A DNA stretch of 8,708 bases from Chloroflexi bacterium UBA6265. Its GTDB lineage: Bacteria > Chloroflexota > Chloroflexia > Thermomicrobiales > UBA6265. The stretch is from contig DJVD01000263.1 in assembly GCA_002440805.1 (NCBI GenBank), positions 163 through 8,870 on the forward strand, given 5' to 3'. Below are positions 1 to 5,868 of the stretch, one piece after another; position 1 is the first letter of the stretch, and each line of letters opens with the position of its first letter. The position numbers were made by a program, and so were the translations under genes. The notes under the pieces are model-generated. The model made no database searches. It was not told the origin of the DNA and worked only from the letters and a program-made list of their open reading frames with translations.

Positions 1-179
1 TTGAAATCGGTGGTGACGGATTCGGTTTCGAATACCACTGGCGCCATCCAGCTGCGACCGATGGCCAGATCGAGCCCTTCAATGGAATCGAGCCAGCTGG
101 CATCGCCACTTTGGGCGCCAGCCTGGGCAGGCATCAGGAGTGCGAACGCGGCAAGCAGGGTAACAAGGTATCTGCGCAT
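1..179 (-). CDS. N-terminal fragment of an exported protein of unknown function
   Basis: This gene starts with ATG at 179 and runs off the left edge, so only 59 codons are visible. A purine-rich ribosome binding site (AAGGGGG) lies a few bases upstream of the ATG. The product begins MRRYLVTLLAAFALLMPAQA, a classic Sec signal peptide: two arginines, a hydrophobic core at about residues 4-16, and a likely signal peptidase I site around AGA-Q at residues 20-23. The mature part visible (from about residue 24) contains SWLDSIEGLDLAIGRSWMAP and shows no motif that I recognise. The gene lies downstream of the YceI gene on the same strand, but the YceI terminator at 279-320 separates them. Export is well supported; the function is unknown. 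Confidence 0.8.
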   Translation of the reverse strand, partial: MRRYLVTLLAAFALLMPAQAGAQSGDASWLDSIEGLDLAIGRSWMAPVVFETESVTTDF

Positions 180-216
180 CGAATGGTTCCCCCTTCGGGT
201 GGCAAGTCGTTCGGCC

Positions 217-222
217 ATTGTA
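217..222 (-). promoter_or_regulatory. Candidate -10 element (TACAAT) for the exported protein at the left edge
   Basis: Reading the minus strand, TACAAT (one mismatch to TATAAT) lies about 38 bases before the ATG at 179 and just downstream of the YceI terminator, so a promoter is expected here. No good -35 hexamer is seen 16-18 bases upstream. The call rests on the -10 match and on position. Confidence 0.35.
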
Positions 223-278
223 CCGGAGGCAACCTTGATCGAAGGGGAACCACACCCGCGCATTCCCGAAACGGCCGG

Positions 279-320
279 AAAAACACAAGAACCCCGGCTT
301 CGTTGCCGGGGTTCTTGTGT
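279..320 (-). terminator. Intrinsic terminator of the YceI gene
   Basis: A perfect 16-bp stem has arms at 283-298 and 305-320 (ACACAAGAACCCCGGC and its complement) and a 6-base loop. On the minus strand it is followed directly by five U residues (A5 at 279-283 on the plus strand, one of them shared with the stem). It begins 17 bases after the YceI stop codon, the textbook position for a Rho-independent terminator. Confidence 0.92.
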
Positions 321-336
321 GAGGAGTGAGCCGAAA

Positions 337-861
337 TTAGGCAGCCGGGTTGGCTTCAATTTCGATTTCGACCTTCACTTCGTCGCTGACCAGGAATCCA
401 CCGGTCTCGATGGCGGCGTTCCAGTTCATGTTGAAATCGGAGCGCTTCACCTTGGCCTCGGCGGAGAAGCTGTAAACCTCAACGCCCATCGGGCTCTGGC
501 CCTTGCCATTGAACTCGGTCTCAAGCACGATCGGCCGGGTGACGCCGTTCATGGTGAGGTCGCCATGAACCATCAGGTCGTCGCCCTTCGGCTCAACGCT
601 GGTGGAAACAAAGGTGAGGGTCGGATTGTTCTCGGTACCAAAGAAATCGTTCGACTTCAGGTGGCCATCGCGGTTGGGCTCTTTGGTATCGATGCTGGTG
701 GCGTCGACGGTGACGTTCACGCTGCTGTTGGCGGGGTTGCTCTCATCAAAGTTGATGGTGCCTTCGAACTGGCCGAAGTTGCCGCGAACCTTGGCGAACA
801 TCATGTGCTTGACGACGAAGCTGACGGTGCTGTGGGCCGAATCGATCTTGAGATTTACCAT
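337..861 (-). CDS. YceI-family lipocalin-like protein
   Basis: The 174-residue product has the length and motifs of the YceI family: a beta-barrel fold that in characterised members binds isoprenoid-type lipids. Visible family features are the opening DSAHSTVSFVVKHMMFAKVRG (residues 7-27, D-x-x-H-S-x-[IV]-x-F-x-V-x-H type), FEGTINFDE (32-40), DGHLKSNDFF (65-74), LTMNGVTRPIVL (102-113) and RSDFNMNWN (140-148). The start was set at 861 because AAGGAGAG lies 8 bases upstream and the homology begins immediately; an in-frame ATG at 912 would add 17 unconserved residues. No signal peptide is visible, so the protein is probably cytoplasmic, as in many YceI proteins outside the proteobacteria. It has its own promoter and terminator. 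The ligand cannot be inferred from the sequence. Confidence 0.93.
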   Translation of the reverse strand: MVNLKIDSAHSTVSFVVKHMMFAKVRGNFGQFEGTINFDESNPANSSVNVTVDATSIDTKEPNRDGHLKSNDFFGTENNPTLTFVSTSVEPKGDDLMVHGDLTMNGVTRPIVLETEFNGKGQSPMGVEVYSFSAEAKVKRSDFNMNWNAAIETGGFLVSDEVKVEIEIEANPAA

Positions 862-941
862 GGGTTTGACTCTCCTTGTAGGATATCGTGAGATTTTGTT
901 GGTTCCAACCACCCGCTGTGATCGGTTACCTTTCGTAAGTA

Positions 942-970
942 ATAGTACATACCGTTGGCAGGGATGTCAA
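942..970 (-). promoter_or_regulatory. Near-consensus sigma-70-type promoter of the YceI gene
   Basis: On the minus strand a perfect TTGACA (970-965) is followed by a 17-base spacer and TACTAT (947-942; five of six to TATAAT). The predicted start, near 935, gives a leader of about 75 bases before the YceI ATG at 861. It lies between the terminator of the GTPase gene and the YceI gene, as expected for an independent unit. This is the best promoter match in the window. Confidence 0.8.
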
Positions 971-1012
971 GCCCCATGCGTATAGTTTAGTTCGAAACTG
1001 ACAAAAAGCCGG

Positions 1013-1052
1013 AAAAAAGGCCCCGAATGCGCACATTTGGGCACTCGGGACC
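1013..1052 (-). terminator. Intrinsic terminator of the dynamin-like GTPase gene
   Basis: On the minus strand a 12-bp stem (GGTCCCGAGTGC pairing with GCATTCGGGGCC, including two G-U pairs; arms 1041-1052 and 1019-1030) has a 10-base loop and is followed directly by six U residues (1018-1013). It begins 11 bases after the GTPase stop codon. Confidence 0.9.
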
Positions 1053-1063
1053 ACAACGAAGTA

Positions 1064-2857
1064 CTACTCGCCGATAGCGTGGCGGATGCTGCGGAGGTCA
1101 TCCTGCACAGTGGTGAGCTCCACCTCCAGCGCCTCGTATTTCTCCTGCGAACCCCGCACAAACCGGGTGTACGGGGAAATGGCATCGGCAATCCGGGCGA
1201 CCGACCGGTTCAGTTCGTTCTCAAACTGCTCATTCATGACATCTATCAGCCGCGCTTCCAGTTCGGTACTGCGAACATGGAAATCCTTGCGGGCATTGCG
1301 GCGCTTGATCGGCAGCACGAATAACCCCACCCCGGCAAGCACACTTGCCGCCAAAATGCCGGTGATGTCCACAGCGGCAGTGCTGGCCGCCGCAACCACC
1401 AGGGCGCCCAGTCCCACGGCGCCGGCTTCGGCCACTGCTACTGTGGCCACCGCGTTGCGCACGCCCAGGCTGAGTTCGTGCGCGTGTCGGGCGGCATCGT
1501 ACCGATCCACTTCTTCCTGCGCCCGCTTGCTGACACTTTCCAGCAGCGAACGGCGGTCGTATTTAAACTGCGTGCCGACATCGCCAATCAGTTCATCGGC
1601 ATACTGACTGACGCGACGGCGATCGACGTAATCGTTCACCGCCTCCCACACGCGCAAGTCCTGCTCCACCATCCAGTCGATCAGTTCATCGATGGTCTGG
1701 TCGATCGCGCGCTCGGTATCGCCAACCACCTTGCGACCAAACTCGCTCTTGATCCGGTCCGAATTCATCAGGTCGAACACGCGGCCAATGCGGATGGTTT
1801 CTTCAAAGAACTCGTCGCCACGCTCATTCATGCGGTGGATCACGTTCTCCACACGGGTGAGGTGGAACGCGAACTGCTTGCGCATGTCTTCTTTATAGAG
1901 GGCAAGCTGGCGTTCGATGTTGGCGATGGTTTGCAGGTCGTCGCCGATCACGGCCAGGCGGTCGTGTGTGGCCTTCTGGTAGCGATCAACAAGATGGTCG
2001 GCAATTCCCAGGGGGTTGAGCAGCTTAAGGCGGATTCGGCTTTCTTCATCCAGCGTCTCCACCACGTAGGTTTCCAGCGGACCAAATTGGCTTGCCGCCC
2101 ACAGGCGTGCGCCCTCATCCGGATTACGCTCATCGATATCCTTGGATTGCTGCGCCAGCAATGCACTCACCGGGAACACTTCCGGTGTAAAGCCAAGGAA
2201 CTGCTCGACGTTCTCCTGCACGAAATTGATCACCTGTTGCTTGTTGTCCTCGTTACGCATCAGGTCGATTTTGTTCAGGATGATGACAATCTTCTTGCCC
2301 CATTCCCTGATATCGGCCATGAATTCCCGTTCGCTCTCGGTGAACGGCCGATCGGCCGAGGTAATGAACAGCACCAAATCGGAACGCGGCACAAAGCTCT
2401 GCGTCAGCGCCTCGTGTTCGCGGATGATGGCGTTGGTGCCGGGAGTATCAACCACCGTGATCTCGCGGAGGAAATCGGCGGGATAGGTACGGCCAATCAC
2501 ACCATCGGGAAGCATTCTTTCGGTGATGGTATCGCCGTACCGCAGCAGGTTAATAACGGATGTCGTGGGAGTCACACCTTCGGGCATCACCGTTTCGCCG
2601 ACGAGGGCATTAATGAAGGCCGATTTGCCGGCGTTAAACTCGCCCACAATCACCAGCATGAACAGTTCGCCCAATTGTGTGGCGGCGAAATCCAGCGATT
2701 TCAGGTCTTCCTCAGTGGCCGGAAAACTGGCGAGGCTCTCACGCAGCTTGGCCAAAATGGCCTGCTCCTGCTCCAGCAACTGCTGATGGCGCTCGGTGAG
2801 GATGATCTTGTCGGATTCCCGCTGACTTTCCGCACGCTGGCGAAAAACATTGCGCAT
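1064..2857 (-). CDS. Bacterial dynamin-like GTPase
   Basis: This 597-residue protein is a large GTPase of the dynamin superfamily, a group that remodels or protects membranes. In order: an N-terminal helical part (1-60); a GTPase domain with P-loop GEFNAGKS (72-79), switch I around TPTTS (96-100), DTPG (137-140), NKID (195-198) and PVSA (229-232); a long helical region (about 265-465); two adjacent hydrophobic segments (about 467-492 and 497-516) followed by a basic stretch KRRNARK; and a C-terminal coiled-coil-like end (571-597). The hydrophobic hairpin fits the membrane-inserting paddle of bacterial dynamin-like proteins. The start at 2857 has AAGGAG 6 bases upstream; the frame stays open to 3037, but those 60 residues look like noise. 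Such genes often come in tandem pairs, but no partner is present here. It is transcribed alone and divergently from the secreted protein at 3201. The membrane target is unknown. Confidence 0.92.
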   Translation of the reverse strand: MRNVFRQRAESQRESDKIILTERHQQLLEQEQAILAKLRESLASFPATEEDLKSLDFAATQLGELFMLVIVGEFNAGKSAFINALVGETVMPEGVTPTTSVINLLRYGDTITERMLPDGVIGRTYPADFLREITVVDTPGTNAIIREHEALTQSFVPRSDLVLFITSADRPFTESEREFMADIREWGKKIVIILNKIDLMRNEDNKQQVINFVQENVEQFLGFTPEVFPVSALLAQQSKDIDERNPDEGARLWAASQFGPLETYVVETLDEESRIRLKLLNPLGIADHLVDRYQKATHDRLAVIGDDLQTIANIERQLALYKEDMRKQFAFHLTRVENVIHRMNERGDEFFEETIRIGRVFDLMNSDRIKSEFGRKVVGDTERAIDQTIDELIDWMVEQDLRVWEAVNDYVDRRRVSQYADELIGDVGTQFKYDRRSLLESVSKRAQEEVDRYDAARHAHELSLGVRNAVATVAVAEAGAVGLGALVVAAASTAAVDITGILAASVLAGVGLFVLPIKRRNARKDFHVRSTELEARLIDVMNEQFENELNRSVARIADAISPYTRFVRGSQEKYEALEVELTTVQDDLRSIRHAIGE

Positions 2858-2967
2858 GCTGTGCTCCTTGCTGCCGGGACTATCCTGTTCCGGGGCACCT
2901 TTGCCAAACTGTACAAAATTTCCCGGCGCCACGATGACATTGTCGCCGGTATCGCAAAATTCGTCCT

Positions 2968-2995
2968 GATATACGGTAAAGTGACAGCAGAACAA
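2968..2995 (-). promoter_or_regulatory. Weak promoter candidate for the dynamin-like GTPase gene
   Basis: On the minus strand TTGTTC (2995-2990) and TATATC (2973-2968) are 16 bases apart. The predicted start would give a leader of roughly 105 bases. Both hexamers are imperfect, so this is only the best match seen in the region. Confidence 0.3.
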
Positions 2996-2996
2996 C

Positions 2997-3080
2997 ATGA
3001 AGCATCGGCGCCCGGGCGCCATGCACAGCAAGCTCATTGGAATGAACGTGGCCTACCTGCGGCGCTGTTGCTGCGTGTAG
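2997..3080 (+). other. Possible short leader ORF ending in three Cys codons
   Basis: A frame opens with in-frame ATGs at 2997, 3021 or 3042 and ends with TAG at 3078-3080; the last 12 residues read MNVAYLRRCCCV. Three consecutive cysteine codons (3066-3074) sit just before the stop and inside an imperfect hairpin (3051-3082). Polycysteine short ORFs act as cysteine-responsive attenuators in mycobacteria. Here no start has a good ribosome binding site, and the downstream gene is not a recognised sulfur-metabolism gene, so chance is quite possible. Confidence 0.2.
3007..3020. repeat. Perfect 14-bp GC palindrome
   Basis: GGCGCCCGGGCGCC reads the same on both strands. It lies about 12 bases upstream, on the minus strand, of the possible GTPase -35 hexamer and could be an operator or simply a GC-rich coincidence. 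Confidence 0.4.
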
Positions 3081-3200
3081 GCAATCTATGTGCCATCGGT
3101 TGCAATACGTCCCTGGTGTGGCAGGAACATGCCATCTGTGCGCGCCGTTTTCAACAGTAACCTGGCAACCCGCGATATCAGGTACAAAAGGGGTCCAACT

Positions 3201-5003
3201 ATGCCGTTCACCCGTCACCTCGTTTGGCTTCATCTGGGAATTGTTGCGCTCATCCTGTTGGCAATGGTGCCAACGCCCGCCGCCCATGCGGCCCAGGCGC
3301 CTGCCAACAGCTACGATTCCGGCCTCGGCTATACCATTACGTGGTCCGACGAGTGGGTATATGACGAAACCTTCTCCATCCGTTCCGAAGGCGTGCTCGA
3401 CCTGATCACGCTGTGGAATAGCAATTCCGATTTCCTCATGATCAGCGGTGTGGTTGGCGGCAACGTCACCCCCGCCTCCCTGCTTGTACCAGGCGAAGGC
3501 GATGAGGTGATCTCCAGCGATCTCGAAGCCGAGGTGCCCCGGTTGGTCACCGAATCCGATGGTTTCCGCAGTATCGCCGAAGGATACGAGCTGGTTGAGG
3601 CCGGTGTAGTTATCAGCGTCTCGCTGACCGCCACGGTGGCCAATTACGATACCACCCTGGCCCAGGTGCAGGGCGATGTGAAAATCAACGCCAGCCCGGT
3701 GCTTTCCGGTCAACCCCTGGCCGAAGGTGATACTCCCACTGATCTCACCGGTGCGGCTGAACCCACCGCGGAACCCACCTCTGGCGTGACCCGCACCCAG
3801 CGTGGTGGATCCGAAACACCGGCCGCTACGGAAGCGCCCTCCACTGTCACGCGTACCACGCGCAATGCCAACCAAACACCCACGCCGACAGAGGCCACAG
3901 CGTCCACCGTCACGCGGACCACGCGCAATGCGAATGAAACACCGACACCCACGGCAGAGGCCGCGCAGGTGGTCACTGGCAACCTGGAGACGTTTGTCGG
4001 ACCAGTTTTCGGCTATGCCTTCAATTATGATCCCGCGTTGTGGGAGGCGGGCGAGCCCATCACCAGCGAGGATGTCGATGGCATTTCCCTGTCCTCGCCC
4101 ACCAGCTCGCTCACCGTCTGGGCCTGGAAGGGGTATGGCAACGATCCGGTGGCCTGTCTCGAAGGCGAAGCTGCCTATTACGCCAGTGAAGTCGAGAGCA
4201 TTTCCGCCTGGGAGCCCGTGCTCGATGCCAATGGTGATCCGCTGCGCGGGGAGGATCCCGAGTTCGCATGGGGAGTCTATAGCCTCACCTACCAGAACGA
4301 CGCGGGTGACCAGACTCCTTTGATCGATTACATCGGTTGCCAGCCGATCCCGGGCCAGGACGCGGTGTTAATTGTGCTGCTTTCCTCGGTGCCCGAAACC
4401 TACAACGACAATCTCGACCTGACCTTCGATATCCTCGATACGGTGCAATTCAATGCCGAGGCTGCGCAGCCCCAGCCAACAGAAGCGACCGCGCCGACCA
4501 CGGTGGCCGCCGAACCCACGACCGCAGCGGCTGAGAATCGCACCGAAATCGACACCAGTTTCGATGGCTCGTTGTATACCAGTCCAACCTACGGATTCAC
4601 TGTGTACGTGCCGCTGGAATGGACAATTGTCTCCGAAACGGCTGAGGGTGCCGAGGAACGACTGGTGATCAGCAATGGCACCAGCGAACTGACGTTGTGG
4701 GCCACGAATGCACCGGTAGGCGACCTGTCCGGGTGTGTGGATTATGCCGCCGACAACAGCGGCAAGAATCTTTCGCTGCTGCAAAACAGCACCGGTGGCG
4801 ATTTCCGCGGCGACAATGGTGAGGAAGCCTTCGGCAACTTTGTGTACGATGCCAATGGCGTGCAGATGATGTATTTCATCGGCTGCCGGCCCATCCCTGG
4901 CACCGATGGTGTACTGATTGTGATCCAGGACGTGGAATTCTCGCAGTTCACATCCGAGCGCCGGTTCCGCACCGATATCGAGGAAAGCATCACCATGCCG
5001 TAG
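3201..5003 (+). CDS. Exported protein with three related domains and Thr/Pro-rich linkers
   Basis: I do not recognise a named family. The 600-residue product starts with a signal peptide (hydrophobic core about 8-22, likely cleavage near AHA-A at 28-31). Three related domains follow. Domain 1 (about 37-168) opens SGLGYTITWSDEW. Domain 2 (about 264-417) opens GPVFGYAFNYDPALW and holds YIGCQPIPGQDAVLIV (378-392+). Domain 3 (about 453-600) opens SPTYGFTVYVPLEW and holds FIGCRPIPGTDGVLIV. Domains 2 and 3 each have exactly two cysteines (319/380 and 512/562), suggesting one disulfide each; domain 1 has none. Linker 1 (about 170-262) is Thr/Pro-rich with a tandem repeat, and linker 2 (420-446) is Ala/Pro/Thr-rich. 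The start at 3201 has AAAGGGG 7 bases upstream and places the signal peptide correctly. No catalytic motif or membrane anchor is visible, so it is probably secreted or wall-associated. No terminator is seen directly after it. Confidence 0.85.
   Translation: MPFTRHLVWLHLGIVALILLAMVPTPAAHAAQAPANSYDSGLGYTITWSDEWVYDETFSIRSEGVLDLITLWNSNSDFLMISGVVGGNVTPASLLVPGEGDEVISSDLEAEVPRLVTESDGFRSIAEGYELVEAGVVISVSLTATVANYDTTLAQVQGDVKINASPVLSGQPLAEGDTPTDLTGAAEPTAEPTSGVTRTQRGGSETPAATEAPSTVTRTTRNANQTPTPTEATASTVTRTTRNANETPTPTAEAAQVVTGNLETFVGPVFGYAFNYDPALWEAGEPITSEDVDGISLSSPTSSLTVWAWKGYGNDPVACLEGEAAYYASEVESISAWEPVLDANGDPLRGEDPEFAWGVYSLTYQNDAGDQTPLIDYIGCQPIPGQDAVLIVLLSSVPETYNDNLDLTFDILDTVQFNAEAAQPQPTEATAPTTVAAEPTTAAAENRTEIDTSFDGSLYTSPTYGFTVYVPLEWTIVSETAEGAEERLVISNGTSELTLWATNAPVGDLSGCVDYAADNSGKNLSLLQNSTGGDFRGDNGEEAFGNFVYDANGVQMMYFIGCRPIPGTDGVLIVIQDVEFSQFTSERRFRTDIEESITMP
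3780..3965 (+). repeat. Tandem linker repeat inside the secreted-protein gene (VTRT repeat)
   Basis: Three consecutive units encode residues 194-213, 214-234 and 235-255 of the protein. Units 2 (3840-3902) and 3 (3903-3965) are 63 bp each and nearly identical in protein, with the core STVTRTTRNAN[QE]TPTPT. Unit 1 (60 bp) is diverged: GVTRTQRGGSETPAA. The synonymous differences between units 2 and 3 show that the duplication is not very recent. It is a flexible, Thr-rich, extracellular linker. Confidence 0.85.
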
Positions 5004-5012
5004 CTGGTGGGA

Positions 5013-5040
5013 GTGGCAGTCAGGTGTGGTTTGGTACACT
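5013..5040 (+). promoter_or_regulatory. Candidate extended -10 promoter for the yggX-like gene
   Basis: TGGTACACT (5032-5040) has the TGn of an extended -10 followed by TACACT. A partial -35, GTGGCA (5013-5018, four of six), lies 16 bases upstream. The leader before the ATG at 5092 would be about 45 bases. It lies just after the secreted-protein stop codon at 5003. Confidence 0.45.
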
Positions 5041-5091
5041 CGATGCCATGGCCGCGCACATGCGCGCTATTCATTGCACCACGGAGTACTC

Positions 5092-5376
5092 ATGAGCCGC
5101 ACTGTACATTGCGTAAAACTGAACCAGGACCTCCCCGGACTGGAGGAAGCTCCTTTCCCCGGTGAGTTGGGGCAGCGAATTTTCGAGAGCGTTTCTGCCG
5201 AAGCGTACGATCTGTGGAAGCCGCATCTCACCACGATCATCAACCATTACGGCCTCAATCCGGCCGAACCGGAAACGCGCAAAATGCTGCGCAAGGAAAT
5301 GGAAGCCTTCTTCTTTGGCGAGGAAAGCCTCACCACCCCCGCTGGCGATCTCACCCCGGATTCGGTGAAGAACTAG
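5092..5376 (+). CDS. yggX: YggX-type Fe(2+)-trafficking / oxidative damage protection protein
   Basis: This 94-residue protein aligns along its length with the small YggX family, which in enterobacteria helps protect labile iron-sulfur clusters against oxidants and is proposed to traffic ferrous iron. Matching features are the N-terminus MSRTVHC with the family cysteine at position 7, PGELGQRIF (23-31), the Trp-containing helix EAYDLWKPH (37-45), LTTIINHYGLN (46-56) and RKMLRKEMEAFFF (63-75), ending in a short acidic tail. The start at 5092 is fixed by the family N-terminus and by GGAG 5 bases upstream. It appears to be a single-gene unit, with a promoter candidate at 5013-5040 and a strong palindrome at 5399-5428. 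The family is best known from beta- and gamma-proteobacteria, so its presence in a Chloroflexota-like context is notable. Confidence 0.88.
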   Translation: MSRTVHCVKLNQDLPGLEEAPFPGELGQRIFESVSAEAYDLWKPHLTTIINHYGLNPAEPETRKMLRKEMEAFFFGEESLTTPAGDLTPDSVKN

Positions 5377-5398
5377 CCTCAATCAGCACGCACAGCAC

Positions 5399-5428
5399 AA
5401 CGGCCCGATCGCATGCGATCGGGCCGTT
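5399..5428. terminator. Perfect 30-bp palindrome, probable shared terminator of convergent genes
   Basis: The arms AACGGCCCGATCGCA (5399-5413) and its exact complement (5414-5428) have no spacer, so a hairpin would have to open the central bases as its loop. It lies 22 bases after the yggX stop and 27 bases beyond the stop of the convergent gene at 5456. The plus strand has only three Us after the stem and the minus strand has almost none, so the tract is weak even though the stem is very strong. Confidence 0.75.
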
Positions 5429-5455
5429 TGCCATCTCAAGAACTGGATCAGATGG

Positions 5456-5722
5456 TTACTCTTCCATCATGCGATCGCGACCGGTGCTCACCGAGCCGGC
5501 GCTCAGCTTGCCCAGGGTGCAAACAACCATGGTGAAGACGCCACCGGACCCGTCTGGCGTTACCGTGATATCTCGCACCTTCAGGTTGCTGTAGGGCGAT
5601 CCGGCGCGATCCTTGCCCAGCCACGTATTGACGCTATCCATCGCGCCATTGGCATCGGCCGCCGCATTCTTGGCGTGGAACAGGAAAACGCGCGTATCCG
5701 CGGGAGAAAGTTCGAACGACAT
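5456..5722 (-). CDS. Small protein of unknown function (88 residues)
   Basis: I do not recognise a family. The ATG at 5722 has AAGGA 7 bases upstream, a good ribosome binding site on the minus strand, which makes a real gene likely. The product begins MSFELSPADTRVFLF, then a helix-like Ala-rich stretch AKNAAADANGAMDSVNTWLG (17-36), then strands NLKVRDITVTPDG (46-58) and GVFTMVVCTLG (61-71), and a polar tail ending DRMMEE. There is no signal peptide or membrane segment. The short helix followed by two strands is loosely reminiscent of very small alpha/beta proteins such as Cse60, but this is only an impression. It is divergent from purD and convergent with yggX, and alone in its unit. Confidence 0.75.
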   Translation of the reverse strand: MSFELSPADTRVFLFHAKNAAADANGAMDSVNTWLGKDRAGSPYSNLKVRDITVTPDGSGGVFTMVVCTLGKLSAGSVSTGRDRMMEE

Positions 5723-5788
5723 TTCTGTATCCTTTCATCGGTGGCAGGCGCACAGGGCGGACAAAACCGCGCCTGGTGCGCACACTCA

Positions 5789-5800
5789 TGTGGTACCACA
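5789..5800. promoter_or_regulatory. Perfect 12-bp palindrome in the divergent purD promoter region; possible operator
   Basis: TGTGGTACCACA is a perfect palindrome between the 88-residue protein gene and purD. On the minus strand a good -10, TATACT (5810-5805), lies just upstream, so the palindrome would overlap the transcription start of the small gene, where a repressor could act. No matching -35 was found, so the promoter itself is uncertain. Confidence 0.35.
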
Positions 5801-5868
5801 AGGCAGTATACGAGCAACAACACCTGAAAATCTGGCCGGGTGCCAGTCACACGAAAGCGAGCGGTAAC

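Larger units (their letters stand above)
2858..3200. other. Divergent intergenic region between the GTPase gene and the secreted-protein gene
   Basis: No gene of normal size lies in these 343 bases, although frames stay open across it on both strands. It must hold the promoters of the two divergent genes. Visible items are a weak minus-strand promoter candidate (2968-2995), a perfect 14-bp palindrome GGCGCCCGGGCGCC (3007-3020), an imperfect hairpin at 3051-3082 (GCCTAC/GTAGGC outer arms), a short ORF ending in three Cys codons (2997-3080), and a small inverted repeat TGGCA-6-TGCCA (3119-3134). I found no convincing plus-strand promoter. Confidence 0.6.

Noticed and set aside
1..891. Plus-strand open frame of 296 codons opposite YceI and the left-edge gene
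   Set aside because: It is antisense to YceI, to its terminator and to a signal-peptide gene, all of which have independent support on the minus strand.
862..912. Extended N-terminus for the YceI protein from the ATG at 912
   Set aside because: Family similarity begins at the ATG at 861, which has AAGGAGAG 8 bases upstream; the 17 extra residues are basic and unlike a signal peptide.
2858..3037. Extended N-terminus for the dynamin-like GTPase from the ATG at 3037
   Set aside because: The extra 60 residues look random (many Cys and Phe) and the ATG at 2857 has a good AAGGAG site.
1478..3160. Long plus-strand open frame (560 codons) antisense to the GTPase gene
   Set aside because: It lies opposite a gene with all GTP-binding motifs in place. 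Its translation is low in family-like patterns and rich in residues expected from the complement of GC-biased codons, and it has no ribosome binding site.
2880..3875. Minus-strand open frame of 331 codons across the divergent intergenic region
   Set aside because: It is Gly/Arg-rich shadow translation overlapping the signal peptide and first domain of the secreted protein, with no recognisable domain.
5399..5428. Palindrome as an attachment site or HIP1-type repeat
   Set aside because: It contains CGATCG but not the GCGATCGC octamer, and there is no integrase or element boundary nearby; its position between convergent stops fits a terminator better.
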